Origin: Flavobacterium psychrophilum
Lineage (GTDB): Bacteria > Bacteroidota > Bacteroidia > Flavobacteriales > Flavobacteriaceae
NCBI GenBank assembly: GCA_001708385.1
Contig: CP012388.1
Coordinates: 806,001 to 870,000 of the forward strand
Length of the DNA stretch: 64,000 nucleotides
Direction: 5' to 3'
The translations under genes were made by a program, and so were the position numbers. Below the pieces are notes generated by a model, which was not told the DNA's origin, ran no database searches, and saw nothing but the letters and a program-made list of their open reading frames with translations. Below, piece by piece: positions 45,201 through 53,119 of the stretch (positions are counted from its first letter, which is position 1; each line of letters opens with the position of its first letter).

Positions 45201-45377
45201 TGAGTGATGCTAAGGCATCAGGCTGCGTGGCGTTAAGAAAATTATAAGTGAAGCGTTAAGAAGCATCCGTTGCCTGAGCCGCAGGCGAGTTCGGATGGTT
45301 TAGCTAAATGCAATAATTTTTAGCCTAAGGAGTCTTAGCCTTGACTTTTTGGTTCTTTTGTGTCAAGACAAAAGAAC
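45201..45377 (+). repeat. Dispersed repeat copy 1 with pseudoknot-type 3' end
   Basis: About 177 bases aligning almost without gaps to 60898-61073, by eye roughly 80% identical. Internal hairpin CATCCG (45264-45269) with CGGATG (45292-45297), enclosing GCCTG/CAGGC. At the end CTTGAC (45340-45345) is complementary to GTCAAG (45362-45367), which is the complete loop of a 10-bp hairpin GTTCTTTTGT (45352-45361) with ACAAAAGAAC (45368-45377). It sits between rsmE and the DUF4159 gene. No ORF is supported. Confidence 0.85.
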
Positions 45378-45416
45378 ACACAAACTTTCCTTATATTTAC
45401 ACCACAATCATTATTC

Positions 45417-46055
45417 ATGAAAAAATTGCTTTACATATTATTGCTTTCTCCTGCACTGCTAATGGCACAGGAAATTGCAGTACTTAAATACTCCGGTGGT
45501 GGCGACTGGTATGGCAACCCTACTTCCCTACCCAACCTGGCTAAATTCTGTAATCAGAACATACGTACCAAAATAAATCCTAAAACTGCTACTGTTGAAG
45601 CAGGTAGCGCCGATATCTTTTCGTACCCCTTTGTTCACATGACAGGACACGGAAATGTGGTATTTAGCGACAACGATGTCATCAACCTTAGAAATTATCT
45701 TACATCGGGTGGCTTTCTACATATTGACGATAACTACGGTATGGATAAATACATCCGTAAAGAACTTACTAAAGTATTCCCTGATAAAGAACTGGTTGCC
45801 GTTCCTGCAAGCCATGAAATATTTAAGGGTCCGTTTTCCTTTCCTGCCGGAATCCCGAAGATTCATGAGCACGATAATAAACCACCACAGGCTTGGGGCA
45901 TTTTTGTAGAAGGCAGGCTTGTACTGCTTTACACTCTTGAAACCGACCTTGGTGACGGATGGGAAGATCAGGAAGTGCATAACGACCCTAAAGAAATTCG
46001 CGAGAAAGCTTTAAGAATGGGAGCCAATATCGTTAACTATGCTTTTAACAACTAA
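45417..46055 (+). CDS. Secreted DUF4159 domain protein
   Basis: 212 residues from the ATG at 45417, which begins a proper signal peptide (LLYILLLSPALLMAQ); the longer in-frame start at 45360 lies in the repeat and is rejected. The mature protein is one DUF4159 domain: IAVLKYSGGGDWYGNP, FVHMTGHGNVVFS, LRNYLTSGGFLHIDDNYG, and a late YTLETDLGDGWED. The domain is thought to share a glutamine-amidotransferase-like or vWA-related fold and occurs near MoxR/BatA-type genes, but no enzyme residue is established. Periplasmic. Confidence 0.85.
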   Translation: MKKLLYILLLSPALLMAQEIAVLKYSGGGDWYGNPTSLPNLAKFCNQNIRTKINPKTATVEAGSADIFSYPFVHMTGHGNVVFSDNDVINLRNYLTSGGFLHIDDNYGMDKYIRKELTKVFPDKELVAVPASHEIFKGPFSFPAGIPKIHEHDNKPPQAWGIFVEGRLVLLYTLETDLGDGWEDQEVHNDPKEIREKALRMGANIVNYAFNN

Positions 46056-46121
46056 GCCCATTTTACAGCTTAAAAACTCATAATCTTGTATTAAAGCGGA
46101 AAGATTTTAGTAATTTAACCG

Positions 46122-46129
46122 TAAATTCG
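46122..46129 (+). promoter_or_regulatory. Candidate -7 element (TAnnTTCG variant)
   Basis: TAAATTCG, 24 bases before the ATG at 46154. It is one of several TAnnTTCG boxes in the window. Confidence 0.35.
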
Positions 46130-46153
46130 GGCTACTAAAAACAAATACACTTT

Positions 46154-47245
46154 ATGGTCACCTCTAAAACTATCGCTAATGGGCTATTGCGTGCAATTGC
46201 CATCTTAGCTGGCGTATTCATATTACTTTATGTCCTTTACCAGGTTCAGACAGTTATATTATTCCTTTTTATTGCATTAATAGTAAGTATGATAGCAAGC
46301 CCTATCGTTTACTTCCTTAAACGCAGATGCAAGTTTCCGCATACGCTGGCTGTAATTGTGACACTGGTATTTTTAATATCGTTGCTTGCCGGCTTCATCT
46401 TTATGTTTGTTCCCTTGATCATATCTCAAGGAGAAAACCTGTCATTGCTTAATACAGCGCAACTGGAGCAGGATTTTAATGAGGTGATCAATCAGGTTAA
46501 TACCTACCTGTCAGGCCACAACATTGACGCCCAGAAGCTAATGAAACAAGCTGACCTTACTTCAAAACTTAATTTTGATTTTATACCCAATTTTATCAAT
46601 TCACTTATCGGCATATTAAGCGGATTCGGTATTGGTGTGGCATCGGTAGTATTCATTACATTCTTTTTCCTTAAAGACAGGAAACTGTTCTCCAGGGCCG
46701 CTAAAAAACTACTGCCGGATACGCACGAAGATAAGATCGTTAATTCTTTCAGGAAGATAAACTACCTGCTTAGCCGTTATTTTATAGGGCTTATAATACA
46801 AATGTCCATTCTGTTTGTAATATACCTTATTGTATTATTAATCTTTGGGGTAGAAAATGCTTTTATTATAGCCTTTATAACCGCATTGCTTAACATTATC
46901 CCTTATATCGGTCCGCTTATCGCAACAGTGCTGGTAATCATACTTACAATGCTTGGAAACATTGGCCCCGAAACACAGGGAGAAATGCTTTCAACTACAT
47001 TATATGTATTTATAGGTTACTGTGCGGCTCAGTTTATAGATAATAATATTACATCGCCACTTATATTCTCTAATAGCGTAAATTCGCACCCGCTGGAAAT
47101 ATTCATCGTGATACTTGCAAGCAGCTTCCTTTTCGGAGTATTGGGAATGATAGTTGCCATACCAATATATACGGTACTGAAAGTTGTTGCTAAAGAATTT
47201 TTCCCTGAGAACCCTGTAGTTAAAATACTGACCAAAGACATTTAG
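46154..47245 (+). CDS. AI-2E family transporter (permease)
   Basis: 363 residues with about eight membrane spans. N-terminal spans surround VQTVILFLFIALIVSMIASP; then comes a large periplasmic or cytoplasmic loop (about 90-150), and later the conserved NIIPYIGPLIATVLVI and GMIVAIPIYTVLKVV. These mark the AI-2E/PerM family. Members are named for autoinducer-2 export, but many have other or unknown substrates such as Na+/H+ exchange. The next gene begins 2 bases after the stop at a TTG, so they are linked in translation. Confidence 0.88.
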   Translation: MVTSKTIANGLLRAIAILAGVFILLYVLYQVQTVILFLFIALIVSMIASPIVYFLKRRCKFPHTLAVIVTLVFLISLLAGFIFMFVPLIISQGENLSLLNTAQLEQDFNEVINQVNTYLSGHNIDAQKLMKQADLTSKLNFDFIPNFINSLIGILSGFGIGVASVVFITFFFLKDRKLFSRAAKKLLPDTHEDKIVNSFRKINYLLSRYFIGLIIQMSILFVIYLIVLLIFGVENAFIIAFITALLNIIPYIGPLIATVLVIILTMLGNIGPETQGEMLSTTLYVFIGYCAAQFIDNNITSPLIFSNSVNSHPLEIFIVILASSFLFGVLGMIVAIPIYTVLKVVAKEFFPENPVVKILTKDI

Positions 47246-47247
47246 AT

Positions 47248-48423
47248 TTGCTTTTCGAAAAACTTTTATCGCCCAAAGTACAGCAGTATATTGTTGAGAA
47301 TACCGGCAGGCCTGTTACACAACTGGCACTGCAAAAAAATCCTTTTCACGATATTGAATGGACAGAAATACTCAACCAGATTGCTGCACGCGAGAAAGCA
47401 AAAGATAAGCTGCCTACATGGTATGCCGCAGAAAATATAATATATCCTTCTAAAATATCGGTAGAGCAAACCTCATCAGAGGCTGCCGCACAATATAAAG
47501 CCTCCCTGGTTTACGGCGAATGCCTGATAGACCTTACGGGAGGTTTTGGCATTGATGATTATTACTTCTCTAAAACAGTAAACAAGGTAACACACTGCGA
47601 ACTTAACCTGGAGCTTTCTGCAATTGCTAAACACAATTTTAAAATACTCGGTGCCGGTAATATAGAGTGCCTGCCGGGCGATAGCCTTGATACATTACAG
47701 GTGCTTGAAAGACAATACGACTGGATATATATTGATCCTGCAAGACGCAGCGATGCCAAAGGCAAAGTTTTCATGCTGAAAGACTGCCTGCCTAACGTTC
47801 CGCATCTTTTAGACACCTATTTTAGGTATAGCGACAATATATTAATTAAAACCGCTCCAATTCTTGATATAAGTGCCGGTCTTGCCGAACTGCATTCGGT
47901 AAAAGCAGTACATATAGTGGCTGTAAATAATGAGGTAAAAGAGTTACTTTGGCTATTAGACAAAGGCTTTAAAGGCACACCGATGCTGACTGCAGTAAAC
48001 GTTACTAAAGAAGGCAAAGAAACATTTTCGGCTTCATATGAACCTGCCGATGAAGCCCCTTATTCGTTACCTTCAATGTATTTATATGAACCGAATGCAG
48101 CCATAATGAAATCGGGGGCGTTTGACGCTGTTGCCCATCATTACGGCATAACAAAACTGCACAGACATACACAATTGTACACCTCAGATGAACTAATTTC
48201 TTTTGAAGGACGACGATTTACTATCGATTCTATTCTTGCTTATCAAAAGGTAGAGATGAAAACACTCGAAGGTAAAAAGATGAATGTAACCACCCGTAAT
48301 TTCCCGCTTTCAGTAGAAGATATCCGCAAAAAATGGAAACTTAAAGATGGAGGGGACACTTATGCGTTCTTTACTACCAATATCAAAAATGAAAAGGTAG
48401 TGCTTGTCTGCTCTAAAGTTTAG
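47248..48423 (+). CDS. THUMP-like SAM-dependent methyltransferase
   Basis: 391 residues. The start is TTG at 47248; no Met codon occurs until residue 171, so an ATG start is impossible. The N-terminal alpha/beta part has PTWYAAENIIYPSKISVEQ. The Rossmann region has LIDLTGGFGIDDYYFS (SAM motif I), and YDWIYIDPARR is the acidic-Asp-Pro motif IV typical of base methyltransferases. The C-terminal domain is THUMP-like and RNA-binding. The substrate is probably a tRNA or rRNA base, not determined. The 3' end overlaps the convergent PQQ gene by 4 bases. Confidence 0.87.
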   Translation: MLFEKLLSPKVQQYIVENTGRPVTQLALQKNPFHDIEWTEILNQIAAREKAKDKLPTWYAAENIIYPSKISVEQTSSEAAAQYKASLVYGECLIDLTGGFGIDDYYFSKTVNKVTHCELNLELSAIAKHNFKILGAGNIECLPGDSLDTLQVLERQYDWIYIDPARRSDAKGKVFMLKDCLPNVPHLLDTYFRYSDNILIKTAPILDISAGLAELHSVKAVHIVAVNNEVKELLWLLDKGFKGTPMLTAVNVTKEGKETFSASYEPADEAPYSLPSMYLYEPNAAIMKSGAFDAVAHHYGITKLHRHTQLYTSDELISFEGRRFTIDSILAYQKVEMKTLEGKKMNVTTRNFPLSVEDIRKKWKLKDGGDTYAFFTTNIKNEKVVLVCSKV

Positions 48424-49838
48424 TTAACAGGAACGAGCCTGAAAATAGATCCTTTATCATCTTCAACCGCTAAATAAATATAACCGTCAGGTGCCATCCG
48501 TACATCGCGAAGACGGCCTATATTCTTTAGCAGCTTTTCCTGTCCTGTTATTTTCTTTCCGTCAAGGTAACAAAGATTAAGGTATTTAAATCGTAATGAT
48601 CCCACCAACAGTGCGCCTTTCCAAGGCTTGTATTTATCACCGGTTACAAAAGCAGTGCCCGATGGCGCTATAGAAGGCAACCAATATAATAAAGGTTCTT
48701 CTATACCCGGAGCAGCGGTTTTGTCTGTAATAATAGCGCCATTGTAATTAATACCATAGCTGGTAACAGGCCAGCCATAATTAGTGCCGGGAGTAATTAT
48801 ATTTATTTCGTCTCCACCCCTTGGGCCATGCTCGGTTTCCCAAAGTTCACCCGTTACCGGATGCAATGCCATACCTTGCGGATTCCTGTTGCCATAAGAA
48901 TATAATGAAGTAGCATTTCCCGACTTATCTTTAAAAGGATTATCTGCCGGAATGGAACCATCTGCATTTATGCGGTGAATTTTACCCAATGCGTTTTCGA
49001 GGCTTTGAGGGTTTTGTTTCTCATTACCTCTTTCCCCTACCGATATAAACAGGTAATTATTCTTATCAAAAACCAAACGGCTGCCGTAATGGTGGCGTGT
49101 CGAGGCATACGGAAGGGCTTCAAAAATTATTTTCTGACCTGTCAACTTATTTCCATCCAGTTTTGCCTGCATTACAGCGGTAGTAGCCTGTCCGCCTTTA
49201 GGTTTTGAATACGAAAAATATAACAATCGGTTTTTTTCAAAATCAGGATGCAGGATAATATCCATAAGTCCGCCCTGCCCTGCTGCCAAAACATCCGGCA
49301 CTCCTTTTATTTCCGTATTCTTCCTGTTCTTTACATTATAGAGTTTTCCGCCTCTTTCTGTAACCAGCAGGCTGCCATCGGGCAAAAACGCCATTCCCCA
49401 CGGCACATCAAGTCCTGTAGCCACTGTATCCAGTTTTACTGTAAGCTTTTCACTTTTAAAGATGTTAGATTTTGGTGCATCCTCAAAATCATAAGCCTCC
49501 CTATTTTTAATGCCCTTCAATATATAAGCCGCCAGTTCTTCAATCTCCTTTTTACTAAAAGCTTTTTCAAACGCAGGCATACCTTCATCGGCATAACCTT
49601 TTGTTATACCTTTTACCAAATCAGCCTGGGAGTTCCCGTGTTTCCAGCCCCGGTCTACAAAAGCATCCATTTTTTCGCCGTGACAGCTACTGCAATAATT
49701 CTGGTAATTTTCTGCAGGTGTTTTATCTACAGGAAGGCTTATCGCTGACACAGCAGTATAATTCTCTCTTGCCTGAAAACTAAAAAGCGCTATGCCACAG
49801 GCAAGCAATACGGGAAATATGATATAAGGTTTTAGCAT
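48420..49838 (-). CDS. PQQ-dependent sugar dehydrogenase fused to N-terminal cytochrome c
   Basis: 472 residues. Signal peptide-like start (YIIFPVLLACGIALFSFQ), then a class I cytochrome c domain with CSSCH (49-53) and the Met axial ligand in EGMPAFEK. From about residue 140 comes a soluble aldose-dehydrogenase (GDH-B/Asd-like) beta-propeller with GLDVPWGMAFLPDG, TERGGKLY, and GNRNPQGMALHP plus ETEHGPRGGDEIN and YGWPVTSYG. It would oxidise sugars in the periplasm using PQQ, passing electrons to its own heme. The 3' end overlaps the methyltransferase gene by 4 bases (convergent, shared stops). Confidence 0.92.
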   Translation of the reverse strand: MLKPYIIFPVLLACGIALFSFQARENYTAVSAISLPVDKTPAENYQNYCSSCHGEKMDAFVDRGWKHGNSQADLVKGITKGYADEGMPAFEKAFSKKEIEELAAYILKGIKNREAYDFEDAPKSNIFKSEKLTVKLDTVATGLDVPWGMAFLPDGSLLVTERGGKLYNVKNRKNTEIKGVPDVLAAGQGGLMDIILHPDFEKNRLLYFSYSKPKGGQATTAVMQAKLDGNKLTGQKIIFEALPYASTRHHYGSRLVFDKNNYLFISVGERGNEKQNPQSLENALGKIHRINADGSIPADNPFKDKSGNATSLYSYGNRNPQGMALHPVTGELWETEHGPRGGDEINIITPGTNYGWPVTSYGINYNGAIITDKTAAPGIEEPLLYWLPSIAPSGTAFVTGDKYKPWKGALLVGSLRFKYLNLCYLDGKKITGQEKLLKNIGRLRDVRMAPDGYIYLAVEDDKGSIFRLVPVN

Positions 49839-49939
49839 AATCTTTAAAATATGGGTTGATGGAACTATAAAGCTATTATATTTTTTGGTTGTAAAGGGTT
49901 TGTAAATTATTAAATATGATCAATACGTACCATTTTGAT

Positions 49940-49947
49940 TATATTTG
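49940..49947 (+). promoter_or_regulatory. Candidate -7 element for gene at 49972
   Basis: TATATTTG, an exact TAnnTTTG match, 24 bases before the ATG. Confidence 0.5.
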
Positions 49948-49971
49948 ACACTCAAAATACTATATAAACTA

Positions 49972-50544
49972 ATGAAGAAACTGTTTACATGCCTGCTATT
50001 AGGATTAACTCTTGTAGCCGGTGCACAAACAAAAGACTGCGATTACACTGTAGTGAGTGGCAATGATGGCCAGGAAATGAAATCTACAAAAGAAGCCCTG
50101 ATGCATGAAAAAGTGTTTGCGGGATCCTCTCAATTTATGTTCTTTTCGCTTTCCAATAACGACGGTGTTCCTGTTCTTAACTTTCAGCTTCTGGCAAAAA
50201 GCAAGGAATTCCCAAAAGTATATTGCTTAGACAGGACGTCAAAAATTTACATTCAATTATCAAACGGTAAAATTATTACACTTATCAGCGCTACCGAAGA
50301 TCAGTGTTCCGGACTTATTTATGACGGTGCCGAGAAAAATAATATAAGGGTTCTTACAGGAATGTTCCTGTTTACAAAAGGATCTTTAGAAGAGCTTGAG
50401 AAAAATGCTATTTCTTTTATAAGGGTAAAATATGTAGATGAGCTGGTAGATTACCCGCTAAAGAAAGAACTTGTAAGCGAAAGCATGGGTCAGAAATACT
50501 ATCCGGAAGCCTATTTCATAAATAATCTGAAATGTATCCAGTAA
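49972..50544 (+). CDS. Secreted protein of unknown function
   Basis: 190 residues from the ATG at 49972, which begins a signal peptide (KKLFTCLLLGLTLVAGAQ); an in-frame start at 49945 overlaps the promoter box and is rejected. The mature part starts KDCDYTVVSGNDGQ and is beta-rich, containing a conserved-looking IYIQLSNGKIITLISA and a Cys pair. I do not recognise the family. Similar small secreted proteins in Flavobacterium are hypotheticals. No operon partner; about 155 bases later a tRNA cluster begins. Confidence 0.75.
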   Translation: MKKLFTCLLLGLTLVAGAQTKDCDYTVVSGNDGQEMKSTKEALMHEKVFAGSSQFMFFSLSNNDGVPVLNFQLLAKSKEFPKVYCLDRTSKIYIQLSNGKIITLISATEDQCSGLIYDGAEKNNIRVLTGMFLFTKGSLEELEKNAISFIRVKYVDELVDYPLKKELVSESMGQKYYPEAYFINNLKCIQ

Positions 50545-50635
50545 ATTTCTTGAAAAAAGTTGATTTGTTATTGTATTGATTGCTAAAGACTTTACATTAA
50601 CATTACAAAAAAATAAAAAAAACCTTCAAAAATAG

Positions 50636-50666
50636 TTGCAGATAATAGAATCAACTGCTACATTTG
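50636..50666 (+). promoter_or_regulatory. Promoter of the tRNA operon (-33 and -7)
   Basis: TTG at 50636-50638 and TACATTTG at 50659-50666 with a 20-bp spacer match both Bacteroidota promoter elements. About 34 bases upstream of tRNA-Ser. Confidence 0.65.
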
Positions 50667-50700
50667 CAACCGCAAAAAGGGTACAACTTTATGCAAAACA

Positions 50701-50784
50701 GGAGAGGTGCCGGAGTGGTAACGGAGCAGATTGCTAATCTGTCGACGTGCAAACGTCGCCAGGGTTCGAGTCCCTGTCTCTCCG
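50701..50784 (+). tRNA. tRNA-Ser(GCT)
   Basis: Acceptor GGAGAGG pairs with TCTCTCC (one G-U). The anticodon loop TTGCTAA gives GCT, a long variable arm (CGACGT/ACGTCG) is typical of Ser, and the T-arm is CAGGG/CCCTG. The CCA end is not encoded. Confidence 0.95.
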
Positions 50785-50791
50785 CTGTTTT

Positions 50792-50866
50792 CGGGGTGTA
50801 GCGTAGCCCGGTCATCGCGCCTGGTTTGGGACCAGGAGGTCGCAGGTTCGAATCCTGCCACCCCGA
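50792..50866 (+). tRNA. tRNA-Pro(TGG)
   Basis: Acceptor CGGGGTG with CACCCCG. The anticodon stem CCTGG/CCAGG with loop TTTGGGA gives anticodon TGG. Seven bases after tRNA-Ser. CCA is not encoded. Confidence 0.95.
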
Positions 50867-50896
50867 CGAAAACTTATATTGGAATTGATCGATCAG

Positions 50897-50970
<74 letters not shown>

Positions 50971-50980
50971 CGTAGATTAG

Positions 50981-51017
50981 GAAAACCCACTCTCTGAGTG
51001 GGTTTTCTGTTTTTAAC
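50981..51017 (+). terminator. Terminator of the tRNA operon
   Basis: GAAAACCCACTC, loop TCT, GAGTGGGTTTTC, followed by a T-rich run. Confidence 0.88.
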
Positions 51018-51037
51018 AACTTTCAAAATCCCGCCGT

Positions 51038-51769
51038 ATGAAAATCATAGCACTAAACGAAGGAACCTACGCCGTTAGTAAACAAAAAGAATTCAACCTA
51101 CTTACAGATGGGAACAGGGACGAGAAAAATCCCGGGTACCTAACAATGGCTGTATGCCCTTTCCTGATTGTTACCAGTGACGATGTAATTCTGCTTGATG
51201 CCGGATTAGGTTTTACCAACAACGGACAACCCATACTAGGGCTGCTGGATCAAAACGGGTACACTACAGGCGACATTACCAAAGTATTGATGTCTCACCT
51301 GCACAAAGACCATATTGACGGCATAGGACAGCTAACAGAAAACGGAATTATATCTAACTTTCCTAATGCCACTATTTATATCCAGCAAAGAGAACTGGAT
51401 TATGCATTATCGGAAACCGAAAGCTATTCCTTCAACCAGGAAACCCTGAAAGAAATAATGTCACTTTCTAACCTGTATTTAATGAATGAGGATAAAGGAA
51501 ATATTGGCGACCATATAACATTTGAAGTTACAGGTGGGCATTCACCCTATCATCAGGCCTTTTGGATTACAGAAGATGACGAGATCGCTTTTTACGGCGC
51601 AGACAACCTTCCGCAAAGAAGTTACCTAAAATTCCACATAGCTTACAAAAGCGACCACGATGGTAAAAAAGCAATGGAACTACGCCAGCTTTGGGAAAAA
51701 CAAGCCAAGGATGAACATTGGTCGGTACTGTTTTACCATGACATTAAAAATAATGTGGTGAAGTTTTAA
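51038..51769 (+). CDS. MBL-fold metallo-hydrolase
   Basis: 243 residues. Metal-binding motif HLHKDH with His87, His89, Asp91 and His92, preceded by VILLDAGLGF. A later His is in TGGHSPYH, and an Asp in FYGADNLP completes the two-metal site; the final His is in LFYHDIK. Cytoplasmic, with no signal peptide. Family members include lactonases, glyoxalase II and phosphodiesterases; the size and layout resemble AHL-lactonase-type quorum-quenching or ArsR-linked proteins, but the substrate is not identifiable. The start codon lies 20 bases after the tRNA terminator. Confidence 0.87.
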   Translation: MKIIALNEGTYAVSKQKEFNLLTDGNRDEKNPGYLTMAVCPFLIVTSDDVILLDAGLGFTNNGQPILGLLDQNGYTTGDITKVLMSHLHKDHIDGIGQLTENGIISNFPNATIYIQQRELDYALSETESYSFNQETLKEIMSLSNLYLMNEDKGNIGDHITFEVTGGHSPYHQAFWITEDDEIAFYGADNLPQRSYLKFHIAYKSDHDGKKAMELRQLWEKQAKDEHWSVLFYHDIKNNVVKF

Positions 51770-51826
51770 CGATTACCTTAACGGTATAATCATCTCTTAT
51801 CAAATGATTATTGCTGTTTTTATCCT

Positions 51827-51834
51827 TAAATTTG
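51827..51834 (+). promoter_or_regulatory. Candidate -7 element for the MFS gene
   Basis: TAAATTTG, an exact TAnnTTTG match followed by GCA, 56 bases upstream of the ATG. Confidence 0.5.
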
Positions 51835-51890
51835 CATCCTTCTAAAATCACTTCGGTTTCACGATCGAGACACATCTATCCAATTCGTTT

Positions 51891-53114
51891 ATGACACGCA
51901 AAAAATATATTTCGTTAATACTTATACTCGGTTCCTTAACAGCGTTAGGTCCTTTTACGATTGATATGTACTTACCGGGCTTTAAAGCCATCGCCGATGA
52001 CCTGCATACCGATGTAAACAAAGTATCCTTATCGCTTTCCAGCTACTTTATAGGCATAGCTTCGGGTCAGTTGCTTTACGGCCCACTACTGGATCGTTTT
52101 GGACGTAAAAATCCGCTATATGCAGGATTATTGGTTTACATCCTCGCATCTATTGGTTGTGCCATTGTTACCGACATTGATATGTTCATTTTATTACGTT
52201 TTATACAAGCAGTAGGTAGTTGTGCAGCATCGGTAGCAGCAATGGCTATGGTACGTGACCTTTTTCCTGTAGAAGACAGCCCCAAAGTATTTTCGCTACT
52301 AATGCTTGTCGTTGGGCTTTCGCCAATGCTGGCACCAACCATAGGCAGTTATGTGATTGCAGGCTTTGGATGGCATACTATTTTTATAATACTTGCTATT
52401 ATGGGTTTTGCCGTGTTACTGGCTTCCCGTTTTGGATTAGGCCACACCCGAAAACCCGACACCACACTATCGTTAAAACCAAAGCCTATCATTAAAGGTT
52501 TTTTAAGCGTTGTTTCTCATCCGCAGTTTTATACGTATGCATTTTCGGGTGCTGTAGCATTTTCAGGACTGTTTACATATGTAGCGGGCTCTCCCCTGCT
52601 GTTTATGGATATCTTTAAAGTATCAGGTGAAGCTTACGGATGGATCTTTGCACTGATGTCGGTTAGCTTTATCGGCACCAGCCAGCTTAACTCGGTATTG
52701 CTTCGCAAATACAAAAGCAGGCAATTAGTATATGCCGGGTTACTAATACAAAGTGTAATCAGCGTATGCTTTCTTATTGCAGCTATGAATAACTGGCTTA
52801 ATCTTTACACCACTATCGGAATGTTATTTTTATACCTGGGTTGTTTAGGATTAACCAACCCCAATACAGCAGGGCTTTCGCTTGCACCATTCTCAGAAAA
52901 TGCAGGAAGTGCTTCTGCCCTTCTTGGCGCACTGCAATTAGGACTTGGTGCTGTAGCTTCTATGCTTGTGGGTATATTGGTAAAAACATCTATGGTGCCA
53001 ATGGTCGCTATTATGGCAGGTGGTACACTTACAGCACTAGTAATACTTTTAATAGGAAAAAGAAACATTAAAGTTGTTACCGAAGCCGATAGCGATGTTC
53101 CTGTAATGCATTAA
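51891..53114 (+). CDS. Bcr/CflA-type multidrug efflux MFS transporter
   Basis: 407 residues with 12 predicted spans. The first span region LGPFTIDMYLPGFKAIADDL is characteristic of the Bcr/CflA subgroup of drug:H+ antiporters. The conserved loop 2-3 motif LYGPLLDRFGRKNPLYAG follows, and ALLGALQLGLGAVASML lies near the end. It would export toxic compounds such as bicyclomycin or chloramphenicol analogues, or native metabolites, driven by protons. Ends 5 bases before the convergent TonB-type receptor gene. Confidence 0.93.
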   Translation: MTRKKYISLILILGSLTALGPFTIDMYLPGFKAIADDLHTDVNKVSLSLSSYFIGIASGQLLYGPLLDRFGRKNPLYAGLLVYILASIGCAIVTDIDMFILLRFIQAVGSCAASVAAMAMVRDLFPVEDSPKVFSLLMLVVGLSPMLAPTIGSYVIAGFGWHTIFIILAIMGFAVLLASRFGLGHTRKPDTTLSLKPKPIIKGFLSVVSHPQFYTYAFSGAVAFSGLFTYVAGSPLLFMDIFKVSGEAYGWIFALMSVSFIGTSQLNSVLLRKYKSRQLVYAGLLIQSVISVCFLIAAMNNWLNLYTTIGMLFLYLGCLGLTNPNTAGLSLAPFSENAGSASALLGALQLGLGAVASMLVGILVKTSMVPMVAIMAGGTLTALVILLIGKRNIKVVTEADSDVPVMH

Positions 53115-53119
53115 TAGCG

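Noticed and set aside
45340..45377. Simple H-type pseudoknot with both stems formed together
   Set aside because: Zero-length linkers on both sides of the loop strand make simultaneous formation sterically doubtful, so I describe it as alternative or loop-to-upstream pairing instead.
45201..45377. Insertion sequence or MITE
   Set aside because: No terminal inverted repeats spanning the element, no target-site duplication and no transposase frame could be seen; kept as an unclassified repeat.
45360..45416. Longer N-terminus for the DUF4159 protein
   Set aside because: It would begin inside the repeat hairpin and bury the signal peptide.
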